From assembly GCA_964006375.1 (NCBI GenBank), contig OZ023262.1, positions 90,367,654 through 90,431,653 on the forward strand: DNA of 64,000 nt, given 5' to 3'. A model generated the notes under the pieces. The model was not told the origin of the DNA. It searched no databases and saw only the letters and a program-made list of their open reading frames with translations. Below are positions 25,962 to 40,239 of this stretch, in pieces (position 1 is the first letter of the stretch; each line of letters opens with the position of its first letter). Source of the DNA: Tillus elongatus (Eukaryota; Arthropoda; Insecta; Coleoptera; Cleridae). A program made the position numbers and the translations under genes.

Positions 25962-26035
25962 TATTACTTTTAGTAATATGCCGTACTAATAGTGTAAAAT
26001 TATTATAACAATTCACTATTATAACGCATGTGTGT
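25962..26035 (+). repeat. R dispersed repeat copy 2, right part
   Basis: Resumes the match to 19022-19095 directly after the pogo element (TTA(C/A)TTTTAGTAATA...CCGTACTA). Confidence 0.85.
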
Positions 26036-26039
26036 GAAT

Positions 26040-26790
26040 GTGGAAGTATGGCATCGGCGATAAAAAATTTCGAATTTTGTTCTTCGCTTAGACGTTGTAA
26101 AAAGTGTCAAAACATATAGAAAACATGATTTTGTAATAATTTTTTTGTGTCTCTCTGTCGGTCTGTCGATCTGCGGTCTGTCGGTCTGTATGTCTGTCTG
26201 TTTGTACCCACGGTAACTTCAGAAATAATTGAGATATCGTTTTCAAATTTGGTATACAATTAGAACCTGACAAACTAACGGTTCGGATTGTTTTTGGAAG
26301 CAATCGCTCTAGGTGGTAGGGGATGAATGGGGGGTGACTTGGTGAAAATCGACATTTTATCGGTAAAACTCGAGTGATATAACGTTTTGGGATTTGTTTA
26401 TTAGAAAACTTTCAATTTCATCAAACATTTGGCATTTTGTGCTAAAATTAAATTAGGGGTTAAATATGTGGGCGTGTCGGTGACAGATATTTCAATATTT
26501 TTTTTGCTAAAACAGCGTAAAAAGTATCAAAACGTATAGAAAGCTTAATTTTGGAAGGAAATCTTTTTTGTCTGTCGGTCTGCCGGTCTGTCGGCCTGTA
26601 GGTCTGTCTGTTAGTGGGCGCAAAAACTTGCGCACGAATTGTAATATTATCTTCAAATTTGGTATACAGTTAGCACCCGACAAAGGAACGCTTCGAAGTG
26701 TTTTTGGGTAACATGGCTTCAGGGGGAGTGACCATCTAAATTCATTTCATGAGAATGTTTTTCTTAGGATAGTAAATTATCGCAGCTATG
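26040..26790. repeat. Tandem pair of TCTG-rich dispersed repeat units
   Basis: Two homologous units, about 26068-26340 and 26495-26735, share AAAAAGT(G/A)TCAAAAC(A/G)TATAG, a TCTG/TCGG tetranucleotide tract (26148-26204 and 26570-26612) and TTCAAATTTGGTATAC(A)A. The offset is about 427 bp. The open frame on the minus strand (26088-26303) is only the tetranucleotide tract read through. Confidence 0.85.
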
Positions 26791-27294
26791 TGGAAGTTAT
26801 GACTCAATAGGCAGCACTATTTTAGTGCGTTGTAGCGAACTTCGTCATTCAGAATAATTTCTTTTTTTTTTCACTGTTAATTTTTGCAGTAAATTTTAAA
26901 GCCAAAACATTTTTAAATAGAGAATAAAGGTATCTTCTAAATGGGGTATCACAAGCGGCTACTTCCCATTTAAAAATTTGGCGGTTGCAACTGTCACTCG
27001 AAGGGAATTGAATGTAGGCGTGAAGTTTTTACGTTGCAGTATGTGATTTTTCAATCAAAAATTTACGTATTTCGGGATTTTTCATAAATATGCACAATAA
27101 TGGAGATAACAGAATTTATTTCATTTGGCTCTTCCAAACTGTCTATCAACGCACAAAACTTGACAGTGACCCCCGATATGAAATCTAGGAGACTTAGTTT
27201 GTGCTCATTTGAAGAGATTTTTAAATTTATGAAAAGTCAGGTTGGCGTATTTTCTCTGAGAAATCGCTAAAAAGAAATCTTACTTTTTAAAAAC
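26791..27294. other. No gene seen
   Basis: AT-rich sequence; nothing recognised. Confidence 0.5.
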
Positions 27295-27446
27295 CCGAAC
27301 TTAGGAGCAATATTTTTAGTGAATTTTCGTAGCAAAAATTCACTAATGTGGAGATCCAGACTTTTGTATTTTGAAAAAAATTTTGAAAATGAGCGCGAAC
27401 TAGGACTCCTAGAACCCATATCCGGGGTCAGTTTCAATTTTTATAT

Positions 27447-27449
<3 letters not shown>

Positions 27450-27522
<73 letters not shown>
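27450..27522. repeat. Compound (TA)n(GT)n microsatellite
   Basis: TA from 27450 to 27486 passes directly into GT to 27522. It occupies the K internal array site. Confidence 0.97.
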
Positions 27523-27524
<2 letters not shown>

Positions 27525-28312
27525 CACACCGATAACTCAAAAAATAATGGGCCTATTTTGATAAAATTTGGCATGTGCCTTCCTTTTGTAAATGGCTTGA
27601 ATAAGTTCGTTAGTCAGGAAAATCGGACGTGGTTTTCCGGGAAAATTTTGAGTTTTCATTCGAAAAAAAATTATATCTCCGGAATTAACAAAGTAAGGGT
27701 AACCAAATTTGGTACACGGGTTTATATCATTATATACCTACCAAAATTTAGCTCTGTTGGTTAAAGGACAAAAAAGTTACAGGCACTTTAAGAAAAATAA
27801 ATTTTGGTTTTCCTCAAAACGTCAAAGTCGCGATTTAAAACGTCAGAATTGGTAATATTTAGGCAATGAACCTGAAACTAATATGAGCTATGGAAAGAAA
27901 ATGTCTCAAGAAGAACGTTTTACAAAGCCTGAACTCTTGGTTTCAATCGTCATTGTCTTTCATTTTACTAAAATATTCCCAGAAAATTCATTTCAAATAG
28001 ACCCTTTCTCTGATGCTTTGTCAGTAGAGAGTTTATCGTGTAATGGTATATCATTTTTTTCCAATTTTCGTAAAAATTCATTAAAGCTCAATATATCCGT
28101 TATTATGCAAGTTAGGAAAAAAATGTATACATTAATTATAGGGTGTCTTAAGCTACATCTTAAAAAATATTTCCACAATTGCAGGGTGGCCCATAAGTCG
28201 TTGGTAACTCAAATTTTCTTTTTTTTTTCATCGAACGCGCCCTATGTTATTGCATTTATTGTTGTATTTTCCATCGAACTATAATACATCTTTGTAAGAA
28301 AAGAAATTCGGG

Positions 28313-28617
28313 ACGCAGCAAGTGCATTATGGTAGCAAAATTTCATTAAATGCTTCAAATTTGAATGGGTCAATTTGCTATTAACCTATACGGTTGACCA
28401 GGAAACCAGTTTTTTCTGGAACAATTTAGGTTTGCTTTCGAAAATTTTTGTACATTTCCAAACAATAAAGTTATTTTGATGAAATATGGCACATTGTTTC
28501 TACTATACAGGTTATACTGGTAACCAAATTTGATGCCTGCCTCCTTAAAAAAACATATTTGCTATTAAAAATATGTTTATGAAAATTCACTATCATAACG
28601 CACTTGCTGCGTCCAGA
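28313..28617 (+). repeat. MITE-like segment bounded by inverted repeats (K tail)
   Basis: The left edge GGGACGCAGCAAGTGCATTA and the right edge (TAACGCACTTGCTGCGTCC) are inverted copies. Inside each edge, ACGCA...TGCGT could itself pair as a small hairpin. About 305 bp, no frame. Confidence 0.75.
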
Positions 28618-28620
28618 GTT

Positions 28621-29205
28621 TCTTATAGATGTGTGCGTGCTAACTAATTTGAGTTTTTTATTGCATTCTTTAAAAGAGAGAATAAGTGTTTTTATTTATG
28701 TTTTTTTTTCATTCGTGCTTCCTATGTATTTCTATTTCTTAATGGACATTTTATTAAAGACTTTAGATATAATTTTGCATTTTCCCTAAGGTGGGTCGTT
28801 AGTCGGCGCCATAGTAGACAATACAGCTCATTTTGTGAATCTTTACCATTATTAAAAACCGTCTATGCGACGCCACCAAATTGTAGTGATTTCTGGTCTG
28901 TCTTTGAGAAAGGTTAGGGTGATAATGCCAATGTTGGGATAAACATAGTCCCGGACCTACCCAACCATCAATTACTATGAATTAAATTACACTTAATTAA
29001 TGTAACTATCACATTAAACGTTTTTGTGACCCTCCGATGCGGTTTACATAAACAGCAGCTAAATATAACAATGGAAGGTATACAGGATGTTTCAAAAACA
29101 TGTGCAATCGTTGGTAGTTATATTCCACACGTAAAAATAAGACTCTTTTATATGATAACAGAGGTCCGAGTTTGCTTTGTTTTGTAGCTACAGGTGTTAA
29201 AATTG
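28621..29205. other. No gene seen
   Basis: Nothing recognised. GCGACGCCACCAAATTGTAG at 28867 resembles the GACGCCACCAAAATTAT text at 53045 and might be a shared LTR-type junction, but no LTR was found. Confidence 0.4.
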
Positions 29206-29209
29206 TTTT

Positions 29210-30975
<1,766 letters not shown>

Positions 30976-31391
30976 AGTGAATTTCACTAAAATATTTCCA
31001 AAAAATTAATTTCAAATAGATCCTTTCTCTGAGGCTTTGGCAGTAGTTTTAGTTAGAGTTTATGGTTTAATAGTCTATAATTTTTAGCGAATTATCGTAG
31101 AAGAAAGCTCAGTATATCCGTTAATATACAAGATACAAGAAAAAATGCATATGCTAATTATCGGCTGTCTTGAGCTACATCTTATAAAATTAATTTTACA
31201 ATCACAGGTTGGTCCAAAAGTCGTTGGTGATACATTTTTTTAAACGAACACCTCTTGCGCATTTTTGCATTTTTCATCGAAATATAATACGTTCGTGAGA
31301 AAAGACATTCGGGACGCCGTAAGTGCGTTTTGGTAGCGAATTTTTATTAAATACTTTAAATTTTAATAACTCGATTTGCTATTAACTTAAG
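30976..31391 (+). repeat. K dispersed repeat, left part of an interrupted copy
   Basis: K text from the AAAATTAATTTCAAATAGAT section to TGCTATTAACTTA. It is interrupted by the foldback element and continues at 32264-32545. Confidence 0.75.
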
Positions 31392-31645
31392 TACTACACA
31401 CAGACTTGGAGACTACTTCCCTGGCTTCACTGCTGGGTTTCGCTTCTGTAGGTGAAGAGCGTAGCCAGCGCGTAAGCTAACTGAAGCAAGAGGCAATTAT
31501 GAATACTAGATGTTTTCGGATGTTTTCAACGTTTCTGTCACTAGTTTCACTGCTTGGCAGCATTCTCAGATAAATAAAAATTGAATTAGTACGAAATCAT
31601 CGCAACTACAAATAAAGATCTGTTGCTATGTTATGATGTCTTGAC

Positions 31646-31722
<77 letters not shown>

Positions 31723-32263
31723 AATTAAAAATAAAATAAAAAACAGATGACGGATGAGGCTTTCAAAATGTCTACGTGATGTATGTCAATTATTAACATA
31801 AAAATAGAACTAGCCTATAATAACTATAATAACAGTTACAACAATAAAATAACTAATCCATAACAGTAATAAAGCAGTTTCTATATAACGAAAGTATCGA
31901 CATACATCAACTCATTATCTTATTACAACTTTTTTGCAATAATGGTTAAATTTCTTTTCTTTGACTTGTTAAATTTTTCATTTTATTTTCAATTTGATAC
32001 TTTTTTTTGTCAAAACATCATAACATAGCAACAGATCTTTATTTGTAGTTGTCCTGCTTTCGTACTAGTTCAATCTTTATCTGTCTGAGAATGCTGTCAA
32101 GCGGCGAAACTAGTCACAGAAACGCTGAAGAACATCCGAAAACATCTAGAATTCATAAGCGCCTCTTGCTCCAGTTAGCTTACGCGCTGGCTACGCCCTT
32201 CACCTACAGAAAAGAAACCCAGCAGTGATGCTAGAGAAGTAGTCTCCAAGTGTGTATGTAGTA
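31392..32263. mobile_element. Foldback/MITE-type element with ~260-bp inverted repeats
   Basis: The left arm (31392 to about 31649) and the right arm (about 32000-32263) are inverted copies. Both start TACTACA, then ACTTGGAGACTACTTC, and share TAGCCAGCGCGTAAGCTAAC and CTACAAATAAAGATCTGTTG. There is no open frame inside. A TA array lies at the inner edge of the left arm. A second copy lacking its outer ends is at 50498-50935. Confidence 0.88.
31650..31720. repeat. (TA)n microsatellite inside the foldback element
   Basis: The paralogue at 50640-50665 has AAAAATTAATCAAATT where this copy has AAA(TA)nTCAAATT, so the array grew or was inserted here after the copies separated. Confidence 0.95.
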
Positions 32264-32547
32264 TGGACCAGTTTCACCAAGTAAGGGCAACAACAATCAA
32301 TGTATTAACAGGTGCGTTGGCTATGAAACTAGTGTTTTCGGGAACATTTTTAGTTTATTTTCGGAAATTTTTTGTACATTTTCAAACAAAAAAGTTATTT
32401 TGGTGAAATATGGTACAGTTTCTAGTACAATATAGGTTATACTAGTAACCAAATTCGATAACTGCTTTCATTAAAAAAAAAGACATATTTGCCATCAAAG
32501 ACATTTTTATGAAAATTCACTTCCACGCACTTGCTGCGTCCAGACTT
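32264..32547 (+). repeat. K dispersed repeat, right part of the interrupted copy
   Basis: Resumes in the K tail and ends GCACTTGCTGCGTCCAGACT immediately before the next mariner element. Confidence 0.75.
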
Positions 32548-34308
32548 TTATTTTTTGGTTTATTCCAAATGTATCCAAAACGACTGTAGCAATCCGAATG
32601 AAATTCGGACAGTGTTTTAGTTAGTTTTAAACTAGTACATATTTTACTGCTAAGAAAGTGTGGACAGCTTCACCAGGGCCGTGTGTATGTGCTTTCATTG
32701 CAATAATTTTCTAATAAAGAACCTGAGCGCCACTGACTTTTTTATTATGTTAGCACAATTATGTAGGAGGTTTAGTCCCGTTTGAATCTACCCCTCGATG
32801 TTTTGTCGATTCAGATCGCTTTAATGAGATAAGTCAATAACTATTTACTAGTTAAAAGTCCCTGAATGGAATAACAGCCAATGCTAAAAACGGCCACCTG
32901 CAGCTTGATTATAAGCCTTCAATCGTCGGTGCAAGGATCCTCTTACTCTGGCACAAATGCGAGGATTTCCCCGAACTCTGTTAGTTCTGTGCGTTGTAAA
33001 AGTTTTCAAATGTTTGTATTGGTGTCTTGTAAAACGCTCCTTTATGTGCCCCTCATAGATAAAAATCTAAAGGATTAAAATCAGGGGAGCTTGGTGGCCA
33101 TGCTGCTGGACCACCACGGCAGCATATCGATGACAGTATATTTCCGAGGGGTACTCCCTAACATCAACCACAAAATGCGCCGGTGCACCATTGTGGTGGA
33201 ACCACATTATTTTTGTCACTAACACAGGTAATAGTTCAGGCAGATCATTCCTGAGACAATTTAATATGACACATGACCAATAATTTTATTTCCAATAGTA
33301 CCAGTCCAAATATTTACAAAAAATTAAAGAAAAGTGATACTGCAAATGTACTGCTTTTAGTAAATAGGAATTCTTCAGACGAACTATGCAAATTTTGGAG
33401 AATTATAATTCCTTTTCTTGCAAATGGTACTTCGTCTGTGAAAACAGCACGGGGAGAGAAATGCTACTCGTTCTCCAACTTATTTAAAAACCACTGACAA
33501 AATTCTTGTCTAGACCCATAATCTCTCGGTAACACTTCTTGAACACGTGTGTAGTGGTATGGTTTTAATTGTTGCTTTTGCCAGATTCTGTGTACAGACG
33601 ATGCTGAAATAATTCTTATGTCGTTAGAAACGATTCTGGTGCTTGTAGTGTGGTTACGTTCCTCTACGTTGAGAAATGTAGTAATCTTCAACTTAAACAG
33701 TTTCCCGGTATCTTCTGCCTTCAAAATTAGATTTTAAAGGTTTCAAGGCAGCGGTTTCGCTCAAATGTCTGTAGATATGTTAATAAATCGTTTTGCTGGA
33801 TGATATTTGTCTGGGAATCCTGTAATGATAAAAACTCGGTGCTTCCCTTCCATTTTGATCGACTCACCATAAACCAATAACATATCGGTTAATGCAGCCA
33901 AGATATGATTAAAAAATGGCATTTTAAAGCAATAAACTGCATCTGCTGTCACTTTGACAAGTAAATGACAATAACAACCTGATTTTTTGATTCAGCGCAG
34001 TACATATTCAATGCACTAGATAACTGCATTTACCTCATAAAAGAGATCGAACCCGCAAATTATTTAAAGATTACCTCTAAGAGCCACTAAACGACCTACA
34101 TAACTGTGCTAACAAAAGAAATAAAAGTCAGTGGCGCACAGGTTTTTTTTGACAATTAATGCAGTGATACACACGCACGGCCTTGGTGAAGCTGTCAGCG
34201 CTTTTTTAGCAGTAAAATATGTAAGAGTTTAAATAACTTTCACCGTCCATATTTTATTCGGATTGCTACAGTCGTATTGGAGAAATTTCGAATAAACCAA
34301 AAAAATTT
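32548..34308 (-). mobile_element. Mariner-like element with ~230-bp inverted repeats (type E)
   Basis: The left arm, about 32550-32795 (TTTTTTGGTTTATTC...ACGACTGTAGCAATCCGAAT), and the right arm, about 34085-34308, are inverted copies that also share ACATATTTTACTGCTAA and CGCCACTGACTTTT. The element sits directly behind a K tail. It is distinct in sequence from the DD41D copies A-D. Confidence 0.88.
32884..33922 (-). pseudogene. Mariner-like transposase, type E (inactive, D-to-N at second catalytic site)
   Basis: The likely start at 33922 gives MPFFNHILAALTDMLLVYGE, an N-terminal HTH of the insect mariner type. A stop follows near 33770, then ISASSVHRIWQKQQLKPYHY (second HTH, about 33600). 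The second catalytic motif reads WFHHNGAPAHF at about 33200: an asparagine replaces the expected aspartate. After a frameshift, WPPSSPDFNPLDFYL (about 33070) supplies the third aspartate, and the next codon is a stop where related proteins have tryptophan. The spacing between these two sites is about 41 residues, allowing for one lost base. The C-terminus ends QAAGGRF at 32884. The gene is dead. Confidence 0.85.
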
Positions 34309-34860
34309 AAAATCTTTTACACCCTGTAGCTACGAACCCAAACAAAATCGGACCTATGTTGGCACACGTTTTTGAAACACACTGTATGTGGCATATTTTA
34401 TGTAAATACCCATTATGTTCTTGCTTTCCTGATTTATGTATAAAGAAGTTGCGTGCGTATTGGGAATTTGATTTGTGCAACATGGAAATCAGTTGCAATT
34501 ACATGAATTAATTGATGCAGTAATATTAGCAAATTCATATAACAATGGTGTTGATTGGAATGATAGCGTGAGGTCCAGTTTTATATAATTTTATACTGGC
34601 ATGGTCTAAAGGCGGTCATTAAATAAAACTACATTTTTGCCACATAAAATGAAATACAATTACAAGAGTTATTATTCATATTGAGCTATTGAGCTTTCCC
34701 TTCAAATAAATAATTAACGTATTACCATTACTGCTATACACCGTGTGAAACAGCTAAATGGGATAATATCAGTATCTCAATTATTGTGCATATTCACTAA
34801 AAATCCAAAAACACGTCAACTTTAGATGAAGAAAAGGACACTGCGACATGAAAACGTCCG
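34309..34860. other. No gene seen; dispersed fragment at the end
   Basis: 34745-34850 is similar to 54000-54100 (TCAATTATTGTGCATATT and following). The rest is unassigned. Confidence 0.5.
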
Positions 34861-35094
<234 letters not shown>

Positions 35095-35390
35095 CTACGG
35101 CATTGAAAACGAAACAGACCGATTTGCGTCCAGAGAATTTTTTTTAAGAAACGCTGAAACACGTCAATTTTAATATTGAGAGGGACATGGTTTGACATAA
35201 AACTCAACTTTGTCACATCAACCCCTTATATTTTATATAACAACCCTTATATTTTAAATAGGGAACATGGGTCGAGTGTTACATCATTTGAAAGCTATTT
35301 CTTTTCTGAATTCAGCACACTAATATTTTTGGAAGTTTTATTAACTCTTTTAAAAATTATTCACAGTTGAAGATGTAAAAACGCATTTAC

Positions 35391-35480
35391 CTCATTCCGA
35401 CAAGAAATGTGCTGATCGTCATTGTTTTGTTGGTTTGTAAACAAAAAATTGACTATCAGAACATTTCTTATCGGAATGAG
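35391..35480. other. ~90-nt subterminal hairpin of DD41D copy B
   Basis: CTCATTCCGACAAGAAATGT pairs with ACATTTCTTATCGGAATGAG 50 nt later, and the inner parts (TTGTTGGTTTGTAAACAAAAA) extend the stem. The same hairpin is in copies C and D, just before the transposase start. Confidence 0.88.
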
Positions 35481-35553
35481 AGAAATGCGGTTTATTATTT
35501 CAGTTTATCGGTCGGTTTGATACTTGATAGTACTACCGAAAATTAATTTTGCA

Positions 35554-36572
35554 ATGGTGTGTATTCTGTAGAAGAAAGAGTTGAAATAATGACTCTTTTT
35601 TTCAAAAACGATGATTTTGGAGTTAGTTGCAAAGCTTCGACAAAGTGGTTTAGTAGGCAAACAAAAAATGGGATCCTGAACGTGAATTTCCGGTTAGAAA
35701 TGAGACTACTGAGATTGAATTTTTAGGACAAATTGCTGCAGACTCAACTTTGAGCACGAGAAAATTGGCCACTGTTTCAAACATCAACAGAAGAACTATT
35801 CAGCGAATATTGAAGCATCATACATTTCACCCGTATAAAATTCATCTTGTACAACAACAGCATGAAGATGTTTTTGATCGGCGGCTGGAGTTTTATGAAT
35901 TTATGACTGCACGAATAGCTGATAACGGGAACTTTCTGTTTAATATCTGTTTTTCAGACGAGTGTAGGTTTTTATTAACCTCTACAGTTAATCGTCATAA
36001 TTGTCGTTACTGGGCAGATATTAATCCAAGAAATCTTCAGGAAGTCCACACTCAAACTCTATAGAAATTGAATGTCTGCACTGGCATTTTTGCAGACCGC
36101 TTAATCGGACCAATTTTTCTTGATGGCAATTTGAGTGGCGAAACGTATTTGAAGTTACTAGAAGATATCGTTTACCCTCTAAAAATTGACATTGTTGAAA
36201 ATGATGATTGTTATCAAGAAAATCAATTAGTGTTTGAACAAGATGGACCTCCTTCGCATTTTTCACAACGTGTTGGAGAGTTTTTGAACAAAGAGTTTCC
36301 AGAGCAATGGATTTGGCGTAGAGGTGCTATTAAGTGGCCTCCTAGATCACCAGATTCAACTCGTTTAGACTTATTTCTATAGGGCCATTTAAAGAGTAGA
36401 ATTTACGCAACAGAACCGGAGTCTCTGGAAGAATTACGACAGTGCATTCTTGAAGAATGCCGTCTAATAACTCCACAAATGCTCTAGAATGTCAGAGCTC
36501 GTTTTGAATAAAATTTGTACTTTTGTATGTATGGAAGCTGGTGGTCAACAATTTGAACACTTAGTTAACTGA
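35554..36572 (+). pseudogene. DD41D transposase, copy B (inactive)
   Basis: The start ATG is at 35554, but two extra bases shift the frame at once (MVCIL, then a stop). About 100 bp of the HTH, including the conserved NERHP stretch, is deleted near 35615. The long frame 35750-36060 keeps NRRTIQRILKHHTFHPYK and the first catalytic motif CFSDECRFLL. After a stop at 36062 the next frame keeps FEQDGPPSHFSQR (second D) and PPRSPDSTRLDLFL (third D), with 41 residues between them. A stop follows where copies A and D have tryptophan. The C-terminus is also frameshifted by an ATGT insertion near 36530. Confidence 0.9.
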
Positions 36573-36980
36573 ATAAACATTTTTAAAAGTTTGGTTTTGT
36601 TTTTTAGCTTTTTTTTTAACGAAAAATTGACTTTTTAGTGCATTTCTTACCACAATGAATGAAATACCTTCTTGCAACTCCAACTGTGAATAATTTTTAA
36701 ACGAGTTGATAAAACTTCAAAAAAAAATAGTGTGCTGAATTCAGAAAAGAAAGAGCTTTCAAATGATGTAACACCCTACCCATGTTCCCTATTTAAAATA
36801 TAAGAGTTGTTATCACCACCCTTAAGGGGATGATGTGACAAAGTTGAGTTTTATGTCAAAACATGTCCCCCTCAATAGTAAAATTGCCGTGTTTCAGCGT
36901 TTCTTAAAAAAAATTCTCTGGACGCAAATCGGTCTGTTTCGTTTTCATTGCGCCACCTGTATGCACATGTACACACATTC

Positions 36981-37124
<144 letters not shown>

Positions 37125-37150
37125 GTATGTATATGTATATGTATATGTAT

Positions 37151-38036
<886 letters not shown>

Positions 38037-39240
38037 ATTATAAAGAGTGTACCATGTACCAAAATTTAGGTCTGTAGTTTTACAGAAAAAAAAGTTACTG
38101 GCATTAAAAAAAAGGTTTTCCTCAAAACGTCAAAGTCGCGATTTTATACGTCAAAATTGGCAACATTTAGACAAATAACCTGAAACAAATACGGATCATG
38201 TAAAGAAAATGTCGCAAAACCAGTGTTCTGCATACCCTTAAGTTTCAGTTTCAACCGTCATTTTCCTTCAATTTACTAAAATGTATCCAGAAAATTCATT
38301 TCAAATAGACCCTTCCCTGATGCATTTGCAGTAGTTTTAGTTACGTTTATGGTTTAACGGTCTATAATTTTTAGCTAATTTTCGTAGAAAAATTTCGTTA
38401 TTGAGGAGACCGCGACTTTTGAATTTTTAAAAATATTTCTTCAAATGAGTGCACACTACACCCCCTATAATCCATATCCGGGGTTAGTTTCAGTTTTTAT
38501 CAGTTTACATATATACAGCGTGAGGCATTTTTATACGGTAAAGCTCAATATAATTTTATTATACAAGATACGAGAAAAAATTGTATACCTTAATTATAGG
38601 GTGTGTTGAGCTACATCTTATAAAGTTATTTTGAAAATCACAGGTGGCCCATAAGTGGTTGGTGATTTTTTTTTTTTTTGTTCCCTCAGGGCTCGTCCGC
38701 GGCCTTGCCGCCCTGATAGCACCGCAACCCTTGGTTGATTGTGCATACCCCTTAGTCTTACTCCACCCATTCCAAGATCACTGTGCCTTGAACTAGTCTG
38801 CACAGCGATTGGTAGGGTGAAGTTTTATATTGCTCTGTCTCCGGTCTAGAGTGACCGTAGATCAGTTGTCTTTGGTGATACCTACCATTTTTTTGAACAC
38901 CCTTATATTTTTATTATTATTTTTGCATTATTTGTCAAAATATGATACACGTTTGTAAAAAAACAATCGAGACGCAGTAAGCGTGTTTTGGTAGCAAATT
39001 TTAAAATGATGCAAATTTTAAAAACTCAAATTACTGTTAACCCAATGTTAATTGGCTAGGAAATCAGTTTTTTCGGAAATATTTTAAGTTTACTTTTGAA
39101 AATTTTTGGTAGAGTTTCAAACATTATGGTTGCTTTAATGAAATATGATACTTTGTTCCTACTATATTGGTTATACCGGTAACCAAATTGATGCCTGCGT
39201 GCATTAAAGAGGTGTATAACGCACTTACTGCGTCCAGACT
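38037..39240 (+). repeat. K dispersed repeat, 3' two-thirds, with retroposon insertion
   Basis: K text from the CAAAACGTCAAAGTCGCGAT section to the tail ending CGCACTTACTGCGTCCAGAC. It is interrupted by a 205-bp insertion at 38667-38871. Confidence 0.8.
38667..38871 (-). mobile_element. Small retroposon of unknown source (SINE-like), with A tail and 8-bp target duplication
   Basis: On the minus strand the insert begins near 38871 and ends in A12 (plus-strand T run at 38667-38678). TTGGTGAT flanks both sides (38659-38666 and 38872-38879). Other K copies read GTTGGTGATAC without the insert. The insert is much GC-richer than its surroundings and contains a strong hairpin (GGCGGCAAGGCCGCGG). It does not match the tRNA-derived SINE, and I do not recognise its parent RNA. 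Confidence 0.8.
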
Positions 39241-39374
39241 TTTTAAAATAGTTTCTAATTGAAGTATATCTTCAATATCCATTACAAAATTAACCGTTAA
39301 AAACAAGAAATTCATCTGATTGACGAACTTCGCTACACACACTAAAAAATTAATAAATAATCGCGTTGAATTCT
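39241..39374. other. Short unassigned segment
   Basis: The phrase around 39300-39350 (AAGAAATTCAT(C/G)TGATTGACG) recurs at 55361-55385. Confidence 0.5.
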
Positions 39375-40019
<645 letters not shown>

Positions 40020-40103
<84 letters not shown>

Positions 40104-40110
40104 ATATATA
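40020..40110. repeat. (TA)n microsatellite
   Basis: TA array with one TT break near 40092. It is followed by reversed K head text. Confidence 0.96.
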
Positions 40111-40238
40111 AACATAGAAACTGGCCCCGGATGTGGGTTCTAGGGGTCCTAGTTTGCGCTCATTTGAAAAATTTTTTGCAAAGTTTCACCATCGATACCT
40201 CTCTATTAGTGAATTTTTTAAAATAAAAAATCACTGAA
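40111..40238 (-). repeat. K head fragment, reverse
   Basis: Reads CCCCGGATGTGGGTTCTAGG, GCGCTCATTTGAAAAATTTT and TACCTCTCTATTAGTGAATT, ending in the head hairpin. It is the inverted partner of 41268-41385. Confidence 0.75.
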
Positions 40239-40239
40239 A

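Larger units (their letters stand above)
27295..28620 (+). repeat. K dispersed repeat, forward, near complete
   Basis: This is the best-preserved K copy. It has a hairpin head (GTGAATTTTCGTAGCAAAAA then TTCAC, 27310-27344) and the phrase GAGCGCGAACTAGG. An array of TA then GT follows CAGTTTCAATTTTTATATG, and ATCACACCGATAACTCAAAA comes after the array. Then follow the CAAAACGTCAAAGTCGCGAT and CCCATAAGTCGTTGG sections and a MITE-like tail ending GCACTTGCTGCGTCCAGAG. No coding capacity is credible. Confidence 0.85.

Noticed and set aside
33273..33497. 74-codon plus-strand frame
   Set aside because: It is antisense to the type E mariner transposase.
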